Source: Castanea sativa (Eukaryota; Streptophyta; Magnoliopsida; Fagales; Fagaceae). From it: a stretch of DNA of 64,000 bases. The first letter of the stretch is position 1, and every line of letters starts with the position of its first letter. Below the pieces are notes generated by a model. It worked only from the letters and a program-made list of their open reading frames with translations, did not search any database and had not been told where the DNA came from. The stretch is from positions 48,746,001 to 48,810,000 of the forward strand of contig NC_134013.1 in assembly GCF_040712315.1 (NCBI RefSeq), in the 5' to 3' direction. The position numbers and the translations under genes were made by a program. Of the stretch, positions 1 to 12,539 are shown piece by piece.

Positions 1-1634
1 GTTGATCTGTGGGTGTGGGTAGTGGAGAAATGTGTGTGTGTGTGTGTATTTGTAAAAGTTTTTTTTAGATTATTTTAATGTGTTGGATATATTATTTTAA
101 TGTATAAAATTGAAAAATAGAAGATGTGATAAATGGAAAATTGTAAATTGATGTGGTAAAATCATAAATTAGACTTTTGGTGTGTCAAAATGACATTTTT
201 TATAAGAGAACTAATGAGAATGCTCTAATGTATTGAATGTTGTAAAGTGGCAAGAAGTTAATGCCAAAAAGTAATGTATGGATATTTTTATTTACTCATT
301 TTACCTATAAAAAGGGAAGGCTAATAGTGATTTTTGAGTGGCCAAATATGAAAAGAGAGAGATTTGAAATGTGAGTGAAGTCTATGTGAGAGAATTCCTT
401 GTTTAGATGAGATAGAATTCTATAATTGGAACAAAAATATTGTAAAAGTTCACATTTGGTTTAATTAATTTAGGATGATGTCTTCATTTGTTCATTGTTA
501 AGAATTTCGATTTTTGAATATGTACATATGGAAAGGATGAAAGGAACATTAATATCATGATGCAAGTTCAACTAGTACAATAGAAAAAAAAAAAAAAAGG
601 TTTAGGATTTGTCAAACCCAAAAGGGTCCAACCCATGCTCAGAGGTTTTTTTTTTTTTTTGGTTAAGATCCATAACTTGCATCAATTATAATTCGAGATT
701 AATACATTTTCTTATCACAAAAAAAAAAAAAAACTTAGGAGTATGATGAGTTATGCATTTGAGGGTGAAATAATTTTTTTCATCACATGATATGTCCATG
801 CAAAGCTAGAATTATTTTAAGAGTTGATTAAAGATATGGACATTGGAAGAATATGGAAATAGATTAGCATGGAGTTCAATCTTCTTCTTTTTTTTGGAGA
901 TCAATACCCTTTATTTTATCTCTCCTCCTTCTTTTGGCTTTTCTCTCCCCATTTCTTCATGCCTGTCAAAAAAGAATAGATTTAGGAAAGGATTATAGTT
1001 ATCTGACACTACCATGAATGAATCAAATGACTATCATCCTATCTCATACTAATATTTTTCCTGTACACTACCCACATTAAAGAGTTCAAATCAAACATAA
1101 ACAAATAATACCATAAATTTTTGTGTGGAAATTTTTTTTTTATTGAAATGGATTTAAGATTGTTTACATCCGTGGCTTACACAACAACAAAATACAATGA
1201 ACATGCATAGCAGTACATTAATCCTAATTTCGGCCAATTGATGAGACATTCTAAAAAAAATGACTCTAGAAGAAATGTATGAAGTGAAGGCATAATGTGA
1301 TCAGGACCATTAGACACCCTTGAATAATAACAAAAAAAAAAAAAAGTTACGAATCATAATTAGTGCAAATTGAAAGGTGTATTGATACCCTTAATAATGC
1401 TTCTAGCAAACATAGTATCATAATCTCCTAACCCACAGCCACAATCAATCTGTCCCCGACCTTCCTATTGGGGACCAACAATGACATCAAAACTGGTATC
1501 AGTTTATGAACATGATTTGAAAAAATTGTGAAGACTTAACAAAGTGAGAGTGAAAGATGGTGGAAGAAGATTGGGTGGATGACGGAAGAAGAAACTGAAG
1601 GAGAAGGATAATATTGTGGTGGATGTGAGAATGT

Positions 1635-1671
<37 letters not shown>

Positions 1672-4124
1672 TTTTGTTTTGTTTTTGAGAACGAACGTGG
1701 TTTTAATAGGTGTAGCAATCCAATTTTTACAACTACCTTCAATTATCTTTCTTTTTTAAACGCAAGATATATTTGAAAGTAGGGTTTTTTTTGGATATAT
1801 TTGAAAGCAGGTTTTTTTTAGGGATTTTTTTTTGGAGAAATTTTTAGGGAAAAGTTGAACGTGGGTTTTTTTTTTTTTTTTAGAAGTTGAACGTGGGTTT
1901 GAATGTGTTATGGTTTCTTTTGGATATGATTGATTTTTACTCTTTAGTATATTTTTTTCTTCAAAAAAAAATTAAGAAGAAGAGATTTAAGGAAAAAAAA
2001 AAAAAAACCAAATGTGAGATGAGATTAAGGGAAACCGGGTATTGAAAAAAAAAAGTTAAGTTTTTATTTTTATTTTTTATGCAATGAAAAAAAACAGTTA
2101 AGTCTTGATAAAGGAAGGAAAAAAAAAAAACTGAAGAAAGAAAAGTGAAAACATGGAGTAATGCTTGGAGTTAAATGTGGGAGTTAAATATTGCCTAAGT
2201 GGCAGATTGTTACTGGTTGTTATTGTTGGGATAAAAAAGTAATCTTAGTGTTAAGTTCAAATTTGAACCAATAACAACTAACCACATATGATTTGTTGTA
2301 AAAATGTTGTGGACGTAGCACCTCTCTTTACTATGTTATCTTCCAGCTTTATATCTACTTAAATTTAGGTTGCAAGGGTATTTTTTTTATTTTTAAAATC
2401 CAGTCAAAACATGTAAATTTTTTTAAATAGTAGTATAGATGATGCAAGTTCAACTAGTAGAATATAAAATAAGAATAAAAAGGTTTAGGATTTTTCAAAG
2501 CGAGAGGGGTCTAGCCAATACTACTAGAAGATTGGGGGAAAGAAAGCATCCATAACCAAGCCCAAAGATATAGCACTACCAAGTCGAAATGCATGAAAAA
2601 CTACTTTCATCTCACGCACCTTCAAACCTTTCCTCAAATCTAGACAGACAATTTAGTCATTATGCTCGTACTAGCAAGAATTTAGCATATATTTTGGATA
2701 GATTAGCAAGTATTGGTACAGGACGTGTGACCATAATGTATTGTATGTTGTAAAGTGGCATGTCATTAAAACTGAAAAGTAACTGCCAGTAGTCTTTCAT
2801 TTGTATAGGACACTACTAGCTTCATCACATATGTTTTACCCGTGAAATGAGACTCTATTTTCTTTTTAGATGTTTTTTTTATAGGAACTTGGGGTAGGTT
2901 TTTTTTTTAATTTTTTTTTTTAAGACATTGGGTAGTTTTTTTATTGGAACATGGAGGTAGTTTTATAAACCTGAGTAGTTTTTTTTTTTTTTTTATCAAT
3001 TTACGATTTTAATCTCATTTTTATGTTTTAGGAATAAGAATAGATTAATTAAATTATGAGTGTTCTCCAAAAAAAAAAAAAGACTATAATTAACTTTCTG
3101 ATTTTTTTTTTGTTGAAAGGATTAACTTTCTAAATTTGAACACTATGATATTTTTATTTACTCATTTCACCTTTAGAATAAAGGAAGGCTAATTGTGACA
3201 GTACGAAGAAAGAAAAAGAAAAGAAAAAAAAAGAGAGCAGTGCTAGTGGTGTTAGCTAAGGTAGTATACATAACGTGGAAGAAAGGCATACGTTCAAGAA
3301 CCATCAACCACGCCGACACTGGTTTGGTGCATTGGTCGCATCAAATCTTGTAATTTCAGTGGTACTCAAGTATTTGATGTTTGTTTCTAATGTGTTGGCT
3401 AATTTATGTTTGGCTCTGAGGCTGTAATTGGGATTAAGTTATAGAGACCAATAAAAAATTTAGCCGACTAAAAATGCCCACACGGGCTGACTTTTTATGG
3501 CATGTGTTACAGACTTATATGGCATTAAAATCCCAAATTTTTTATATGTTAACGTGGGAATTAGGTAACATGGATTTCTTCAAAGTACAACAAAACCGCA
3601 GCACCTGAGGGTTGTTTCAAATATGCATAGTGCTGTCTAATATATTTTTAGCCTAAAAAGATTCGGTTCCACCTCCCGTCGGTGTGATGATATTAATTGA
3701 GTGTCTTTAAGACTTGAATAATTTTGTTGAAATGGACTGGGAATTATATTCACTGCCTTCATCTATGCATCTTTTTTCTTTAATTATTTAACAAATTTGA
3801 GTAACATTCAAATAGACTCGAATATGACCCCTAGACATTTTGGTCCTTGTGGTACCTCACGGGTTAAAGGACGAGGAAATTCGGATAATAGTAAGATCAT
3901 TTCTAACCTTAAAAAAGAAAGGAAAAAAAAAAAAAAAGCACAATTTTAGTTACCAAAGATATCTTTCATTAAGAATAATGTTATTTCTAAAGAGACATTT
4001 TTTTACATTATTTCAACTACTATGTAGCCTTGTGCACATGCATTAGTACAATTAAAAACAATTACAATTATATAGCTTACATTTTTTTTAAACCATACAT
4101 TATTAAAATATGTAATGGTTTCTC

Positions 4125-4128
<4 letters not shown>
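1..4128. other. AT-rich intergenic DNA, diverged repeats
   Basis: No gene could be supported. The stretch holds many poly-A and poly-T runs, including a T tract near 1637-1670. Two rearranged repeat pairs are visible. About 220-330 resembles 2735-2780 plus 3140-3200 (shared text around GTTGTAAAGTGGCA and ATTTTTATTTACTCATTT). About 555-630 resembles 2440-2515 (shared GATGCAAGTTCAACTAGTA and AAAGGTTTAGGATTT). Short ORFs here are low-complexity. Confidence 0.6.
2185..2295. repeat. Small inverted-repeat element (MITE-like)
   Basis: The arms TGGTTGTTATTG (near 2212) and CAATAACAACTAACCA (near 2268) are inverted copies about 40 bases apart. This resembles the core of a short non-autonomous DNA transposon. 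I could not fix the outer ends or a TSD. Confidence 0.35.

Positions 4129-4171
<43 letters not shown>
4129..4171. repeat. (AT)n microsatellite
   Basis: About 21 uninterrupted AT dinucleotides, followed by a short AC run. Confidence 0.95.
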
Positions 4172-4181
<10 letters not shown>

Positions 4182-4542
4182 AAATTTAGTTGGTATTAGA
4201 CTTTTTGGTTTTTGCACATAATAATTCACTTGCCTCAAAAATTAAAAACTTAGATGGATACGTGGTGGAAAATTAAACTTTTTTTTTAAATATATACAAG
4301 ATAGAATTTTTACTCTAGTCTAATCTAAGTGTATATGTGTGTGAAGCTCCCTCCTGGAGACTTGAACCCCAGCCCTTACCCCCCACACCCCACGAGCATT
4401 TATATTTGTGGAGTAACCACCACATCAAGGGTGCACAATGGTGTGAAAAATTAATTTTTAATTGAAATTCAATTTAGAATGTAATTGAATTTGGACTATT
4501 CGATTTTTATAATCAATAATTCACTTATTACAAAATTAAAAA

Positions 4543-4684
4543 TTAAATGGAACACATGATGCAAAATTGAGAATTCAATTAAAATCTAATAGGATTTTCT
4601 CTGAGCTTTGGCTTTAAATGGGACACATGGCGTAAAATTGAGAATTCAATTAAAATCTAATAGGATTTTCTTTGAGCTTTAGCT
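4543..4684. repeat. 71-bp tandem duplication, two copies
   Basis: Copies at 4543-4613 and 4614-4684 differ at only a few bases. Each contains GAGAATTCAATTAAAATC and ends in GAGCTTTRGCT. The near-identity suggests a recent local duplication. Confidence 0.9.
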
Positions 4685-4700
4685 ATTAATATATATTATC

Positions 4701-5480
4701 TTGTAACTCTATGCATATACATGGATAAATTTAAAGATATACAATAAGATGTATAATATAATTCTTATATATATATAATTTAGATACTATTGATAATTAT
4801 TTTAACATTTTGTTAACTCTTTAAAAAATCTTGTAAGGTTATTATTAGGTATAAAATGTAAATTGTCCATTTAAAAAAAAATTATTGTGAAGCTTTTTTA
4901 AAAAAAAAAACGATTCATTTATTCTAAATTCTTTGGTTTTTGTACTTAATAACTCACTTGGATGAATATTTATGATGTGATCCCACATTTAATTTGATTC
5001 TAAATTAAAAAATAAAACTCTTTAAGAATAAATAATTTAGGACACATGATTGAAACTCTAATTTGGAATTCTAATTTGAGTTTCTCTCAACTTCACCTAT
5101 TATTATATATATAGATATATAGACTAGTTTGTAACCCCATGCATATGCATGAATATATTTAAAAGATAAACATTAGAATGCATAGTATAATTATCACATA
5201 TATAATTTAAATATTATTGATAGTCATTCTTATATATATTTTTTAACTCTTTAAAAAGTCTTGTAAGAATATTATTAGGTAGAAAATGTAAATTGTTCAT
5301 TTTTGAATGTTTATTAATTCTAGATTCATTGTTTTTGTACGTAATAACTCACTTGGATGAATATTTATGATATGGTCTCACATTTGACTTCAAAATTAAG
5401 AAATACAATTCTCTCTAAAGATAAATAATTTATGACATATGACACAAAATTGGACTTCAATCGTAGAATCTAATTGAATT
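4701..5480. repeat. Degenerate ~428-bp tandem repeat
   Basis: The block beginning at TTGTAACTCTATGCATA (4701) recurs at about 5129 with the same order of landmarks: ATTATTAGGTA.AAAATGTAAATTG, then TTTTTGTAC.TAATAACTCACTTGGATG, then a TTGAATTTTCTCT-type end. Shorter related pieces lie near 4205 and 4500, so this is a decayed local array. Confidence 0.75.
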
Positions 5481-5492
5481 TTCTCTAAACTT

Positions 5493-5495
<3 letters not shown>

Positions 5496-5571
<76 letters not shown>
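5496..5571. repeat. (CT)n microsatellite
   Basis: About 38 CT dinucleotides without interruption, followed by a short AT run. The reverse strand reads as an Arg-Glu repeat, which is not a gene. Confidence 0.95.
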
Positions 5572-5575
<4 letters not shown>

Positions 5576-5599
5576 TATATATATAGATATATAGTATCT

Positions 5600-6876
5600 A
5601 CAATGAACAATTTTAAAGAATTGCATCTGTTTTTCTTACTTTTGTTAATTTTAAAACTTCTCCTTCTCATATTTCAATTTCAAAAATGCTATCACTCACA
5701 ATCCAGCCGAGAGAAAAAACATAGATCAGAAAATTCCTTGCTGTTTTTCTTAATTTTTATATATAAACAAAATCTTGGATAATCTCACTTGAATCAATTG
5801 TTGATAGGTGTGTTCAACAACAAATACAACTAAAATGGGAATTCATGTCAAATAAATTAATAATGGAGCTTAAATTGACCGACAGCCGGATAGTTGAATT
5901 GAAAGGCCTCAAGAGGTTGACAGTGTACAGTGATATCTTAAATTTTTAATTCAAAATTGTACATGACTAAATAAAAAATATGGAAAAATAGTTTTTTGGT
6001 ATTTAAACTTTACCAAAAGTTTGTTTTCATCCCTAAACTATTGAAAAATGTTTTTTTTTTGTTCCTATTTTTGTTTCTAAACCATTAAAAAAAAGGTTTT
6101 ACAAAGTTTAAGAATGAAAAAAATAGATAAAATTTTAAAGTTTATGAACGAAATTTTTTTTAGTAAAATTTATAGACCAAAATAGTATTTTACTCTAAAA
6201 ATAAATTTAAGGAAGACAAATGGGGGAAAACAAACTTTGCAAATGCCTACAACATAATGCATTCACAAAAATAAATCTTGACATTTTTATTTTATTTTAT
6301 AAATTAATAGTGAAGAGTGAGAGGTAGTTAGCAGGGATGGCTTTGCATACTCTCTTGAATATATATATATATATATAGAGATTCAAGTTACACCTAGTGT
6401 AATTCTACCAAAGTTACACATTTTTTAAATCGTAGATTTCTAAAAAATCTAATGGTTAGAAAATCACTATAATCAATGTCTTCTTCAAAATTAATTACTT
6501 TCCATAATAGCTAACTTAATTAATTTGAGAGAATATTATAATATTTTTTTTAAACTTTCTTTCTCTCTCCTAATCAATTCATCCCTAACCTTACACAAAA
6601 CATATTCTTAACTTTCTTGGACATGGAGGCAGTTGTGCTGGACTTTCAATTGTTAAAGAAGCCATTGATCAAGGATTGTGTAATGACCAAGTCTGCATAT
6701 TCCAACAAAACCCTTGTATTATTGCTCTTGATTTATCAGAATTAAAAATACTTTTGACGGGAATCTTTCTCAATATACCCATTATAGCTTTTGAATGTCA
6801 CATCACTAAATCCACTTGAGAGCAAGAACACAGAGGATTTTTCACCAAATTTTGATAAGATTATTTTTCACATCAC
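5600..6876. other. AT-rich intergenic DNA
   Basis: Nothing firm is seen. A short stretch near 6620-6735 has coding-like composition (it can be read as a small Gly/Cys-containing peptide) but has no start, splice context or recognisable family. An (AT)n run lies near 6360. Confidence 0.5.
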
Positions 6877-7130
6877 TAAGATTATTTTGGTTGAATCTAG
6901 ATTTTTGGATTCTCAACGTATTTAATATATATATATTAAATGAGTTCGGTTAATGTGTGTCCTTAGGGCACATATTAAGCTATCCATTATTGGAAATATT
7001 TTCTTGAAAATTAAAAATATTTATAAAAATGATTAATTATTGTGTGCTTTTAGGGCACACATTAACAAAATCCATATTAAATACACTGACTTGAGAATCC
7101 AAAAATCTAGATTCAACAAAAATAATCTTA
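6877..7130. mobile_element. MITE with long imperfect inverted arms
   Basis: The left arm from about 6877 (TAAGATTATTTTGGTTG) is the reverse complement of the right arm ending at 7130 (CAACAAAAATAATCTTA). The match continues inward for roughly 90 bases, including the ATTCTCAA and TTAATGTGTG blocks. Inner near-palindromes around GGGCACA lie at about 6962 and 7058. The structure fits a non-autonomous DNA transposon or foldback element. No convincing TSD was found. Confidence 0.7.
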
Positions 7131-7931
7131 GCCCTCCCAAATATAATCTTCAACGCCTAAAAAAAATTAAACCCGAATAAAAACAATAAAAATAATCCAA
7201 ACAACAACAAGATTAGGTCAAACAATAACAAATTAAAAAAACATTCAACAAGAATTCAATTCAAAAACAAAAAATAAAACCCATAATCATTTAGATTTGT
7301 AACTTATTCAACCAATTCCATAAAAAAAATACTTAATTTAATTTTTCAAAAAAAAAAAGGTATAAAAAGAGATGTTGTGGCGTGAGCTCTCCTCGGCAGC
7401 TCAATTCACAGTTGCAGGTATCAACATTATTCTTAATTCTCACTTTATCTTTCATCAATTTTTTTTTGACTTTTCATTTTGTTAGAAGAAGAAAATTATA
7501 AAACTTCTTGTATTTTCTTATTTTTATGATGTGAATATATTCATGTTTTTTTTTTAAGATTTTGAATAATTTAAATATCTTAATAATTACCTTATAAAAA
7601 ATTGGTTATGTTAATGGGTGCATTTAGAGAATTTGTTAATAAATCATGTTTAAAAATTTTTGACAACACTTTCTTGAGAAATATAAAAAATTGTAAAAAA
7701 AATTAATTATTCTATTATTTTCTCATAAAATATTTTTAAAAATAACTTTTAAACAAATACATTTAAAATATCAGTTAACATTTCACATAAAAAAAATTCC
7801 TAGCATCTCAGCTAGAAGCTAGGATCTGAAAAATTCACATATGATACTAAAATCACTAAACTGTCACTCAATTCCCACGTATCATCATGATCTTAATCTT
7901 TTATAAGAAAGAACCTCACTTATCATGATAT
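7131..7931. other. AT-rich intergenic DNA
   Basis: No supported gene. A small island at 7373-7417 (ATG, GC-richer codons, then a GT donor-like site) resembles a first exon, but TATAAAAAG lies only a few bases upstream of the ATG and no later exon was found. Confidence 0.4.
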
Positions 7932-8163
7932 ATACTTGTACCAACCAAACCCAGTGGAGTTGGCCAAGTGGTTGAGCACTTGCCTCAAAGTGGTTTATGC
8001 GAGGTTTTAAGCTCACAGTTGATTAACAAACAACTTTGAAACGCTCTGGCAATTTATGTATGTAACTGCAAAACAGTGATTAGTCACTGGTTGAAAGTTT
8101 TGAGGATACACTGTGGGCCAAAAAAAACAAAAAAAAAATAAAAAAATACTTGTACCAACCAAA
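7932..8163 (+). mobile_element. tRNA-derived SINE with 18-bp TSD
   Basis: The body at 7950-8145 begins with a Pol III A-box-like tract (GTTGGCCAAGTGGTTGAG). A diverged B-box-like region follows (GCGAGGTTTTAAGCTC). The body ends in an A-rich tail. It is flanked by a perfect direct repeat, ATACTTGTACCAACCAAA, at 7932-7949 and 8146-8163. Head, tail and long TSD together are diagnostic of LINE-mobilised SINE insertion. The identical TSD copies suggest it is fairly young. Confidence 0.88.
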
Positions 8164-10000
8164 ATTCACAGCAATTAATTACAAGCCGCTCAAAAGGGAA
8201 AGTGGTATTATCATTGCAATTAATAATTTGATAGTTGCTACTATACTATTATTTTAGTGTTTCTGGTAAACGACAACTTATTTAATGTGGGGAAGTTCAG
8301 ATTCTACAAGTGGATGAGGATGAGAAGAAAGTAGGTGATGTGCCATGCATGAAAATCCAAAAATTCATGCAATAAGGCAAAGGCAGCGCGTGGCAAATCA
8401 CATCTAAACATGCCCTTTTTTTGGGTCAGAGCTGTTCAACTATTCATGTGCCACATATCACGGAAACGCTACCTCTTTCAAAAGCTCCTGGTTTTTGGGA
8501 AGCAGTATTTTTGTGGAATACCGCTTTTGGGCCAAACCAGTTGATTATTGGGGTTTTGTACTTTTTGTAATTTTTATAGCCCCGCCACCAACTCCTAGCT
8601 GGACTAGCATAGCCCCCAATTTTAGAAAAGATGTTTGCATTAAAATATTCTGGTGTACCCATAATTTAGGTTCGTTCAAGTCGGAGGAAAAAGCCAGCAC
8701 GCACTTTTGGCGCTTGGAGGCTAAGGGTTGAAATTAAATTTTTAAAAAAGAGTTTCCCATACATCTATACTTAGACTAAGTTAGAATAGAAATTATATTT
8801 TGTAAAAAAAAAAGTTAAAAGAAAAAGAAGAATCGAAGAAAGTAGAGTAGAGTTTATTAAAAATAAATTAATTTTGAGTCAAATCTACTCTACTTTACTC
8901 TCCATCTTTTTCCCTTAATCCAAACAAGCCATTAATTACATTAAAATAATCATTTTAATTAGGATAAATAACTATTAGAATCCATTATACCTAATATCAT
9001 TATCAACATGACTCTCTCTGCAACTAATTTTTCAGGCTTGTTTTGTAAGATAAGGTCAACATCTACCTCCAACTTAACTAAATTTTAATGCTGTTGACAT
9101 TATTTCAATATTTTAAGAATATTTGTCAAGAGGTTTATAATCTAATGACATTATCATTTTTTTTTTTAAAATTCAATAGTTTACAACCTATAATAATGAG
9201 AGAGGGATGATTTGGAGTTGTACATCTCTATTAAAAACAACCAAAAGAATTAGTTGAGATATAAAAACTTTTATTGTCTGCTCTCTTATATAAAAAGAAA
9301 CAATTGCACAAATTTTCTTCTCTAAATGCTGTAACTATAAAATTACTAAAAATAAATTTTTTAAGAGTTTTATAAATATCACTTCTAAATCTTTAACGTG
9401 ACTGTCAGTTTATTCTTTAAAATTTCGATTTGAATTTAATCACATTATGTGTACATGATAATAGTGATATTTCAAACTTATTAATCTTGTACTAAAAATC
9501 ATGTGTACATTGCATTATTAAAATCATTGGGCTTTTTTCTCCACAAAAAAAAAAAAATCATTGGGCTTTCATGGAAAAATATTAAAATAATGTTTGATTG
9601 ACACAATCCTAATTTCAAGGGAATTAATTGTTTAAATTGAGTGAAGACGTGTGCCTGTAAGTGTTTAAGTTGCATTGAAGGTTAGAATACTCTATTTTTT
9701 ACAGGCTTATAATTATCTAACACCTATAAGTCACATATCTCCTTCACTTAATAAAAATTAAAATGAAATGATGTATCGTGTCATACCTAACTTCATCTTA
9801 ATATTTAACTGTTCATGCTTCTATCAGTTTGTAAGATAAGATACATACCTAATATTTTTTTTTTTTTTTGTGTGGAGAAGAACATACCTAACAATGTGGA
9901 GTTCTTGTTTATTTTATTTATTTGGTAATTGTACTTGTTTAAGTTAAACTTGAGTAAATTCAATTGTGTAGCTGATACATACAAGTGATTCAGTTGATTA
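8164..10000. other. Intergenic DNA with a duplicated ~200-bp block
   Basis: No supported gene. About 8335-8530 is a diverged copy of 27194-27385. Shared blocks in order are TGTGCCAT.CATG, GCGCGTGGC, GAGCTCCT.GTTTTTGGGAAG and AATACCGCTTT. About 8815-8935 has inverted AGTAGAGTAGA/TCTACTCTACT arms typical of a small MITE. Confidence 0.5.
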
Positions 10001-10785
10001 TTGTAGGTCCAACCTCTTAAAGATACCTACAAAAAAAGAATGGTGAAGTCCTAGAACACTAGTGTTGTATCCAACCACTGGTACTCTAACACTCAAAGTT
10101 AGATTTCTCTATCTTTTAGTGGAATAGTCAAGCAATCTAAAAGTGCTTAGCTTCTTCCTCTGGGTTCATCCCTTCTTAAAATAGTCGTGCCTATTACTTT
10201 TTTTGAACCATTTCCTTACATGAAGCTAAAAGGGCTTACCTTCTTCCTTTGGGTTCATCTCTTTTTAAAACAGTCGTGCATGTTACTTTCTTTGAACTGT
10301 TTCCTTACGCGAAACTACATTAATGGTTTATAGTAAATGTAGGCAGTTGGTTTGGATGTGTGCATTATAGGCTCAATCCAAAGTTCCACACTTAACATGT
10401 GCGTGTAATTATTTGCTCATTGTAGCTAGGTTCAACCTCCCAAAGATATCTACAAAAGAAAAAAAAAAAAAAGGAATGGTGAAGGTCTAGAACAGCGGTG
10501 TTGTGTCCAACCACTAGTACTCTAACACGCAAGTTAGATTTCTCTATCCTTTAGCGAAATAATATCAAGTAATCTAAAAGCGCTTATCTTCTTCCTCTGG
10601 GTTCATCCCTTTTTAAAATAGTCGTGCCTGTAACTTTTTTTGAACTGTATGTTTCCTTACGTCAAACTATGTTAATGGTTTGTAAATGTAGGCAGTTAGT
10701 CTGGATGTGTGCATTGTGGCTCAATCCACGCTTAACACATGCGTGTTATTTGCTCATTGTCCACGTGATTAGTGGTCTAAATATC
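10001..10785. repeat. ~420-bp tandem duplication
   Basis: Copy 1 (about 10001-10425) and copy 2 (about 10426-10785) share GG.TCAACCTC, GTATCCAACCACT/GTGTCCAACCACT, CTTCTTCCTCTGGGTTCATC and GTAGGCAGTT in the same order. Copy 1 additionally contains an internal duplication of about 95 bp around CTTCTTCC.TTGGGTTCATC. No conserved reading frame was found. Confidence 0.85.
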
Positions 10786-10789
10786 TAAA

Positions 10790-11456
10790 ATTTTCACATG
10801 GTTCCCCGTGCCTCAACTATGATAGTTGGAGCGATATACCTAGTATGCCAAGCAATAACATATTTCAGTTGGGCATCACAGATCTTATTTTGATGACGAG
10901 CTAAGCATATTCTACTTCGCTTAGCCTACCTTTTTCACATATTTCATCTGAAAATTTAAACTAGGAAGTCTTTGAAATTTGGTTTTAACATGTTTTACGG
11001 ACTTCCATTAAATATTGTCTCCTTGAATAAGAATTACTGTACCATAATATATATATAGTAAATCTACCTGTTGTTTGATAAAAAATTACTTTATTTATTC
11101 ATAGTTTAAAAAGTGTCACTTTACCGACTTAAGGTTTACTCTTTTAGGACTACGGAATCCACTTATGTTAAAAATAAAGGTATTTACTCAACTTTTATGT
11201 TTCTCTTCTCTCAAAAAAAAAAAAATAATAATATAAAGACAAGAGAAAACAAGATAAAAAAAGAGGGTTTTGTAAAAATTAATATAATAATAATAAAAAA
11301 AAGCATTTAGAAATGGCAACACTATGAAATTGAATCAAACCCAAACCAAAAAGTTGAACCTTCAATTATGGTGATCCAATCCAAGAAATCAAACCCAAAA
11401 ACAATCCAAGCACCACCGTGACCCACCCCTCTCTCATTTGATCTTGTTTTCTCTTG

Positions 11457-11505
<49 letters not shown>

Positions 11506-12083
11506 TTGTGGAGGAGAGAGACATAAAAGTGGAGCAAAAATATATATATTTACCATTATTTTTAAGATGTGGGTTATGGAGTCCTAACGAAATGAACCTC
11601 AATTGGGTAAAATGACATTTTTTAAACCATGAATAGACAAAGTGATTTTTGAGTCAAATCATAGGTGAGTTTACTGCAGGTCTGCAATTACGCCTTTAAA
11701 AAAAAAAATCATAAGATAGTGTACATCTTAACTTTTGCTTATTGTTTTACAATCAGTTTGCAAAAAACTTTTTGATCATTACATTGTGGAAAAGAAAAAT
11801 TGTACATATTGATATATATATATATATATAGACTATAAATTTTAGTATACATTGTAGTTTCCAAAGAACAAGACAGATATTACATCCATTACAAATTTTA
11901 TTATACTATAAAACTATAAAATAATGTATCAACTTTTAAACATAAAATAAGTTCCAGTTAGCTCAACTTATAATATTTCTTATACTTGAATAAGAAATTT
12001 AAGGTTCAATCATCACTTATACAATAAACTAATTGGTATTTTGATCTAATGATAAAGAGCAAATAAGTAATCATCAGGAACGG
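10790..12083. other. AT-rich intergenic DNA, microsatellites
   Basis: No gene seen. There are (TA)n runs near 11461-11497 and 11812-11830. The flank immediately upstream of the CACTA insertion ends in the TSD ACC. Confidence 0.6.
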
Positions 12084-12086
12084 ACC

Positions 12087-12500
12087 CACTACAAAAAACG
12101 CGGGTCTTAGGCCGCATTTTTTTCAGCCGCGTTTGCAAAAACGCGGCCTAAGACCCTACTTGGGCCCCGTTTCTAAAAAACGCACCCACAGCTTGTAGTT
12201 CAGGCCGCGTGTGACGAACGCAGCCCAAGCCCAAGTCTTAGGCCGCGTTTTTTGGACCAAGGGCCGCTTTTTTCTGTATGGGGCTGAAGCCGCTTTTTAA
12301 AAACGCGGCTTCAGACCCATTTGAATTTTTTTTTTTTTAATAAATGTCTTGAAGCCGCGTTTTTAAAACGCGGCTTCAGACCCATCCTAAAGCCGCATTT
12401 ATTAAAAAACGCGGCCATAGTCACCTTAAAGCTGCGTTTTTAAAACGCGGCTTCAAGAATCCCTGAAGCAGCGTTTTAAAAAACGGGGCTAAAAACTATA
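12087..12500. repeat. CACTA left subterminal repeat region
   Basis: This region holds dense AAACGCGGC/GCCGCGTTT copies in both orientations, several as back-to-back palindromes (for example near 12354-12375). In CACTA elements such subterminal arrays are the transposase-binding region; that role here is inferred from the family. Confidence 0.85.
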
Positions 12501-12539
12501 TACTATAAATTAGAAAGAAAAAAATCCCCTTCCCAAAAC

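Noticed and set aside
5485..5670. Arg-Glu repeat ORF on the minus strand
   Set aside because: It is the translation of the (CT)n microsatellite and has no other content.
7360..7420. TATAAAAAG followed by a short first-exon-like ORF ending in a splice donor
   Set aside because: The TATA-like word is too close to the ATG, and no downstream exon or protein family could be found.
8444..8731. Overlapping ORFs of 72 and 78 codons on opposite strands
   Set aside because: No recognisable motif, and the region is a diverged repeat shared with 27.2 kb, not with coding conservation.
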